Below, piece after piece: positions 4,940-7,981 of a stretch of DNA of 7,981 nucleotides. Position 1 is the first letter of the stretch. Each line of letters opens with the position of its first letter. The notes beneath the pieces are model-generated. The model ran no database searches, was not told the origin of the DNA, and saw only the letters and a program-made list of their open reading frames with translations. This DNA is from Christensenella sp. UBA4263 (GTDB taxonomy: Bacteria; Bacillota; Clostridia; Christensenellales; Aristaeellaceae), in assembly GCA_002395225.1 (NCBI GenBank), contig DGWH01000131.1, forward strand, positions 74,897-82,877, read 5' to 3'. A program made the position numbers and the translations under genes.

Positions 4940-6286
4940 ATGGACAACACGCAAAATCTACACAAAGAAATTATCAAAATCAGTGTCCCGTCATTTCTTG
5001 AAACACTGTTTAACACGTTTACAGGGATCATTGACTCCAAAATGGTATCGGCTCTGGGCGTTTCGGCCATCTCCGCCGTTTCCGTTACCAATCAGCCGAA
5101 GCTTTTTATTTTCAGTATCTTTTTTGCCCTTCATACGGTCACCACAAGCCTTGTGGCAAAATATTACGGCAAAGACGATCAGGTCAGTGCCAATCAGGTT
5201 CTGGACCACGTGTTGAAACTGGTGGTTCTCCTTTCTCTTGGACTGGGGGTGCTCTCCGTCCTGCTGGCAAAGCCGATTATGATGCTGTTTTCCGGCCAGC
5301 AAGACACCATGGAAAACTCCATCCTCTACTTCCGCATTATCATGGGCGGAATGATTTTCAACCTGCTATACATGACCATCAACGCCGCCCTTCGAGGCAT
5401 CGGCGAGACAAAACTGACTTTTGCGGACAATGTGCTTTCCTGTGCGGTCAACATTCTTTTCAACTATCTGCTGATTGAAGGACGCTGCGGCTTTCCGGCT
5501 CTCGGAATTAAAGGCGCTGCCATTGCAACCGTGCTGGGCCAGGCTGCCGCACTGGTGATGTGTCTCATTTTCCTGTGCAACAAGAAGCTTTTTATCAATA
5601 TCCCGTTCTGCATCAAGCAGAAGTACCACATGACTCTGAAGAGCCTGAGTGAAATTACGGAGATGACCAAAAACTGCGCCGTAGACAACCTCAATATGCG
5701 GTTTGCCCTGCTTTTCATCTCCGGAATTACCGCACGAATCGGTTCCTATCAGATGGCGGTATACTCGCTGGGCAATTATCTGCTGAACATCAACTACGCC
5801 CTCGGCACCGGCCTGCAGACCGCCAGCCTTACACTGGTTGGAAGAGCCTGGGGCAAGGGAGATCTGGAACTGGTCACCGCCACACGCAAAACGATTACAA
5901 AACTCGGAATGACCTGTGCAGTGATCCTCGGCATTCTGATTGCCGTCGGCGGCCGTGCCTTTTACACCTTCTTCAGCGATGACGAGGTATTCGTCAGGAT
6001 GGGCGCTATCTCGGCCATCCTAATTGGCGTGATCTGCATTTCCCAGACGCTGAAATTTATCTACAGCGGCTGTCTTCAGGGTATGGGCATGATGAAGCAG
6101 GCCGCGTTCTGCAGCATCATCGCCTTTACAGCCGTTAATCTTGTTTCCGTCCTTCTGACCGTCATGGTCTTCCGCATGGGCATCTGGGGTGTGTGGCTTA
6201 GCTCCTTTTTAAACCAGACGGTTCAGGCAGCCATGCTGTATTACTATGTCCGGCATCCGGAAAAGCACATCCCGGCCGGCAAGTGA
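4940..6286 (+). CDS. MATE-family multidrug/cation efflux transporter
   Basis: The 448-residue product is strongly hydrophobic with about 12 membrane segments in two homologous halves, the standard MATE size and layout (NorM/DinF superfamily). Family signatures include the N-terminal helix with IDSKMVSALGVSAISAVSVT (residues 31-50), RGIGETKLTFADNVLSCAVN (152-171), and NYLLIEGRCGFPALGIKGAA (175-194) followed by IATVLGQ. The second half repeats these as LTLVGRAWGKGDLELVTATR and SGCLQGMGMMKQ. MATE proteins sit in the cytoplasmic membrane and export cationic drugs or metabolites in exchange for Na+ or H+; the substrate cannot be read from sequence. The ATG at 4940 is preceded by AGAGG 7 nt upstream. 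The gene has its own strong promoter and a leader with a possible attenuator. The nearest regulator is the TetR at 1392-2039, on the far side of the recombinase remnants. The start falls 2 nt after the stop of a short open frame in the leader (4803-4937) that has no convincing ribosome binding site. Confidence 0.95.
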   Translation: MDNTQNLHKEIIKISVPSFLETLFNTFTGIIDSKMVSALGVSAISAVSVTNQPKLFIFSIFFALHTVTTSLVAKYYGKDDQVSANQVLDHVLKLVVLLSLGLGVLSVLLAKPIMMLFSGQQDTMENSILYFRIIMGGMIFNLLYMTINAALRGIGETKLTFADNVLSCAVNILFNYLLIEGRCGFPALGIKGAAIATVLGQAAALVMCLIFLCNKKLFINIPFCIKQKYHMTLKSLSEITEMTKNCAVDNLNMRFALLFISGITARIGSYQMAVYSLGNYLLNINYALGTGLQTASLTLVGRAWGKGDLELVTATRKTITKLGMTCAVILGILIAVGGRAFYTFFSDDEVFVRMGAISAILIGVICISQTLKFIYSGCLQGMGMMKQAAFCSIIAFTAVNLVSVLLTVMVFRMGIWGVWLSSFLNQTVQAAMLYYYVRHPEKHIPAGK

Positions 6287-6430
6287 CCGCTTATCAAGAT
6301 CCCCGACAAATCAGCTCCGGCAGATGATCAGCGCACCGGTTTGACACAGGCGTGGTTCTGCTGTGACGCGGCCGTTTTCAAATCCCGGTCAATGCGCAAG
6401 CGATCGGGCAAAAGACCCTTATTGAGATCC

Positions 6431-6439
6431 AGGAGGAGG
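6431..6439 (+). promoter_or_regulatory. Very strong Shine-Dalgarno of the Cas10-like gene
   Basis: AGGAGGAGG lies 7 nt before the ATG at 6447. It fixes this start and predicts efficient translation. The 160-nt gap after the MATE stop holds no convincing promoter: a TTGACA at 6341-6346 has no matching -10 at normal spacing. The gene may therefore be read from the MATE transcript. Confidence 0.8.
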
Positions 6440-6446
6440 AATTCGC

Positions 6447-7981
6447 ATGAAACAGGAGTGGATGGACAAACCCGTCCTCTGTATATTGGATACCCGGCAG
6501 ATCCAGGCATTCATGTTTCGGGCAAATTCCTATTTTGATACGCTGGGCGGCAGTGACCTGATGCTGCACATTCTGAACGATGCCATTTATTCAGCACTGA
6601 AAACCATTGACACGCCGCTTGAGGACGACGAGTTTGATCTTTCACGCGATCCGGATGCGGAGATCCCCTATTTCAAATCTGAGCGGATCAAATTTCAGAT
6701 GATCATCTCCGCAGCGGGCAATGCCCTCTTTATCGTCCGCACCGGCCGGCTTGCTCAGAAAATTATCCGCAAGTGCTCGCGCTATTATCTGGATCACGCC
6801 TATTCCCTGAACGTGGATGCCGCTGTCACGGAGATGACAGGCGATTTCAGCCGGGATATCTCCTCTCTGTACAGCCGGCTGGATGCTATTAAGGCCTCCG
6901 GTGACATCGCCAACCCGCTTGGGTCTCTGTCCGTCGCCATCCGGGAAAACCGAACAGGCGAACCAGTGGAAGGCATTGACCCGGTCCATGGCGATTACGT
7001 GTCCCGGGCTTCCATTCTCCGGCGAAAGGAAGTCGTCGGGCGGGGGACCGTCATCGGAATGGACGACATCAAGACCACACGCACCCCCGATGGAAAGGAC
7101 TACCTTGCCGTCATCCACGCAGATGGCAACAATCTTGGAATCACCATCGCCCGGATTATCCAGAACACCTCAGACTATGAGGAAGGCATCCGTGCCCGGC
7201 GCATCATCGACCGGAACATCTCGGGGAGCTATGACCGGATCATGAAGGCCACTATTGCGGATCTCAGGGCCTATTATGAAAAAATCCAAACGGATAACAC
7301 CGACTTTGCCCATGTCTTTCAGATTATCCACCAGGCCGGAGATGACCTGAATATCCTCTGCAATGCCAGCATGGTCTTTCCTTTTCTGGAGTTTTTCTAT
7401 CGAAATCTGGACGGAAATCTGCTTTTCCGGGAATGGGGCCTTCAGGTTCCCCTGTATGTCTGCACCGGAATTGCCTTTGTCACCCGGAAAACAAGTTTTG
7501 CCTCGGCTTTTGACCTGGCCGAGGCATGCTGCGCCAATGCCAAAAAGGTGGCAAAGCAGGAGGACAATCTCAGGGACGGACTGGCCGGCAACTGGATTGA
7601 TTATCAGATCAGTGATTACCCCGGTTCTCAGGATCTGGAACTGCTTCGCAGCCGTGCATTCATCACCCGCGATGACGTCAACCTGCTGCTACGTCCCTAT
7701 TCAGTTGACCTGCCTGACAGCGAGCCCAATGCCTACGCATCGCTGAAACACCGGATTGAAACACTGCAGCAGCTGAAGCTCTCTGACGAGGCACGCACCA
7801 TTCTGCGGGAATCCTATACCATCGGCTGGCAGAGGTTTATGCACTGGGTCACCACGCTTGAACGAAAAGGCACTGACCTGAGAGACGTATTGACAAGAAT
7901 GGGAGAGTCCATCTGCCGCGATAAGGACGGCAGCATGCACGCGATCTGGTATGACGCGCTGACTCTGCTGGATTTTTATCC
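6447..7981 (+). CDS. Cas10/Cmr2-like palm-domain protein (partial, runs off right edge)
   Basis: The frame is open for 511 codons to the window end. Residues about 9-50 (VLCILDTRQIQAFMFRANSY, then DTLGGSDLM) resemble the start of the Cas10/Cmr2 first palm domain. Residues 72-130 complete it with the hairpin ISAAGNALFIV in place of a GGDD, so palm 1 looks non-catalytic, as in Cas10. Palm 2 spans about 190-380: DYLAVIHADGNNLG with D226, then IIHQAGDDLNIL with D299-D300, then PLYVCTGIAFVTRKTSFASA and a helix rich in Ala/Lys, all characteristic of this fold. About 385-511 is helical, comparable to the Cas10 C-terminal domain. No N-terminal HD nuclease motif and no clear zinc finger are seen. Cas10 palm 2 makes cyclic oligoadenylates or, in relatives, cyclic nucleotides; that this one does so is inference from the kept Asp residues. 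It follows MATE on the same strand after 160 nt. It could be a stand-alone Cas10 relative or the first gene of a type III-like locus to the right. Confidence 0.85.
   Translation, partial: MKQEWMDKPVLCILDTRQIQAFMFRANSYFDTLGGSDLMLHILNDAIYSALKTIDTPLEDDEFDLSRDPDAEIPYFKSERIKFQMIISAAGNALFIVRTGRLAQKIIRKCSRYYLDHAYSLNVDAAVTEMTGDFSRDISSLYSRLDAIKASGDIANPLGSLSVAIRENRTGEPVEGIDPVHGDYVSRASILRRKEVVGRGTVIGMDDIKTTRTPDGKDYLAVIHADGNNLGITIARIIQNTSDYEEGIRARRIIDRNISGSYDRIMKATIADLRAYYEKIQTDNTDFAHVFQIIHQAGDDLNILCNASMVFPFLEFFYRNLDGNLLFREWGLQVPLYVCTGIAFVTRKTSFASAFDLAEACCANAKKVAKQEDNLRDGLAGNWIDYQISDYPGSQDLELLRSRAFITRDDVNLLLRPYSVDLPDSEPNAYASLKHRIETLQQLKLSDEARTILRESYTIGWQRFMHWVTTLERKGTDLRDVLTRMGESICRDKDGSMHAIWYDALTLLDFY

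Noticed and set aside
6341..6369. Promoter candidate TTGACA before the Cas10-like gene
   Set aside because: At 16-18 nt spacing the next hexamers (such as TGACGC) do not resemble a -10 box.
6642..7118. 158-codon minus-strand open frame
   Set aside because: It is antisense to the Cas10-like gene, whose plus-strand product has clear motifs and start signals.
7363..7746. 127-codon plus-strand open frame in another phase
   Set aside because: It overlaps fully with the Cas10-like frame, has no ribosome binding site and its composition is that of a shifted frame.
6287..7981. CRISPR array associated with the Cas10-like gene
   Set aside because: No regularly spaced direct repeats of 25-40 nt are visible in this region or elsewhere in the window.

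Overview
The window looks like accessory DNA from a gut-type Firmicute, probably a Clostridia (Lachnospiraceae or Oscillospiraceae-like). The grounds are strong AGGAGG-type ribosome binding sites, sigma-A-like promoters, moderately high GC, an ORF6N protein, a TetR/MATE resistance-type neighbourhood and tandem large serine recombinases. This assignment is inference; no taxonomic marker gene is present.

Left part (1-2140), minus strand. A tetR-family regulator gene (2039->1392) is followed, in the same frame directly after its stop codon, by 55 codons that repeat the C-terminal helix of a second TetR protein (1391->1224). Next comes an ORF6N-domain protein with a coiled coil and a PLD-like C-terminus (1187->69). 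Upstream of tetR is a near-perfect 23-bp palindrome (2094-2116). It covers the -10 of the tetR promoter and the -35 of a promoter firing rightward. The rightward promoter has no gene behind it. The first bases of the window are a pentanucleotide CTGCT repeat.

Middle part (2143-4600), minus strand. This is a decayed integration module: the C-terminal remnant of one large serine recombinase (4525->3962) overlaps by 10 nt the start of a second (3971->2204). The second keeps its catalytic Ser and zinc ribbon motifs but carries two single-base frameshifts and an amber stop. A good intrinsic terminator (2195->2144) closes the unit.

Right part (4755-7981), plus strand. A near-consensus promoter (TTGACA-17-TAGAAT) leads into a GC-rich, attenuator-like leader ending in eight T residues, then a full-length MATE efflux transporter (4940-6286). 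After 160 nt, behind a very strong Shine-Dalgarno sequence, a long open frame starts at 6447 and runs off the right edge (511 codons visible). It reads as a Cas10/Cmr2-like protein: a degenerate first palm domain, then a second palm domain with both metal-binding signatures (HADGNN and AGDD), but no N-terminal HD nuclease domain and no CRISPR array in view. This is the most interesting object in the window: a possible stand-alone Cas10-type nucleotide cyclase/polymerase, or the first gene of a type III-like locus lying further right.

How the parts relate is inference. The tetR operator and orphan rightward promoter suggest that a regulated gene once lay to the right of tetR. The recombinase module now separates tetR from the MATE gene, which has its own promoter and leader.
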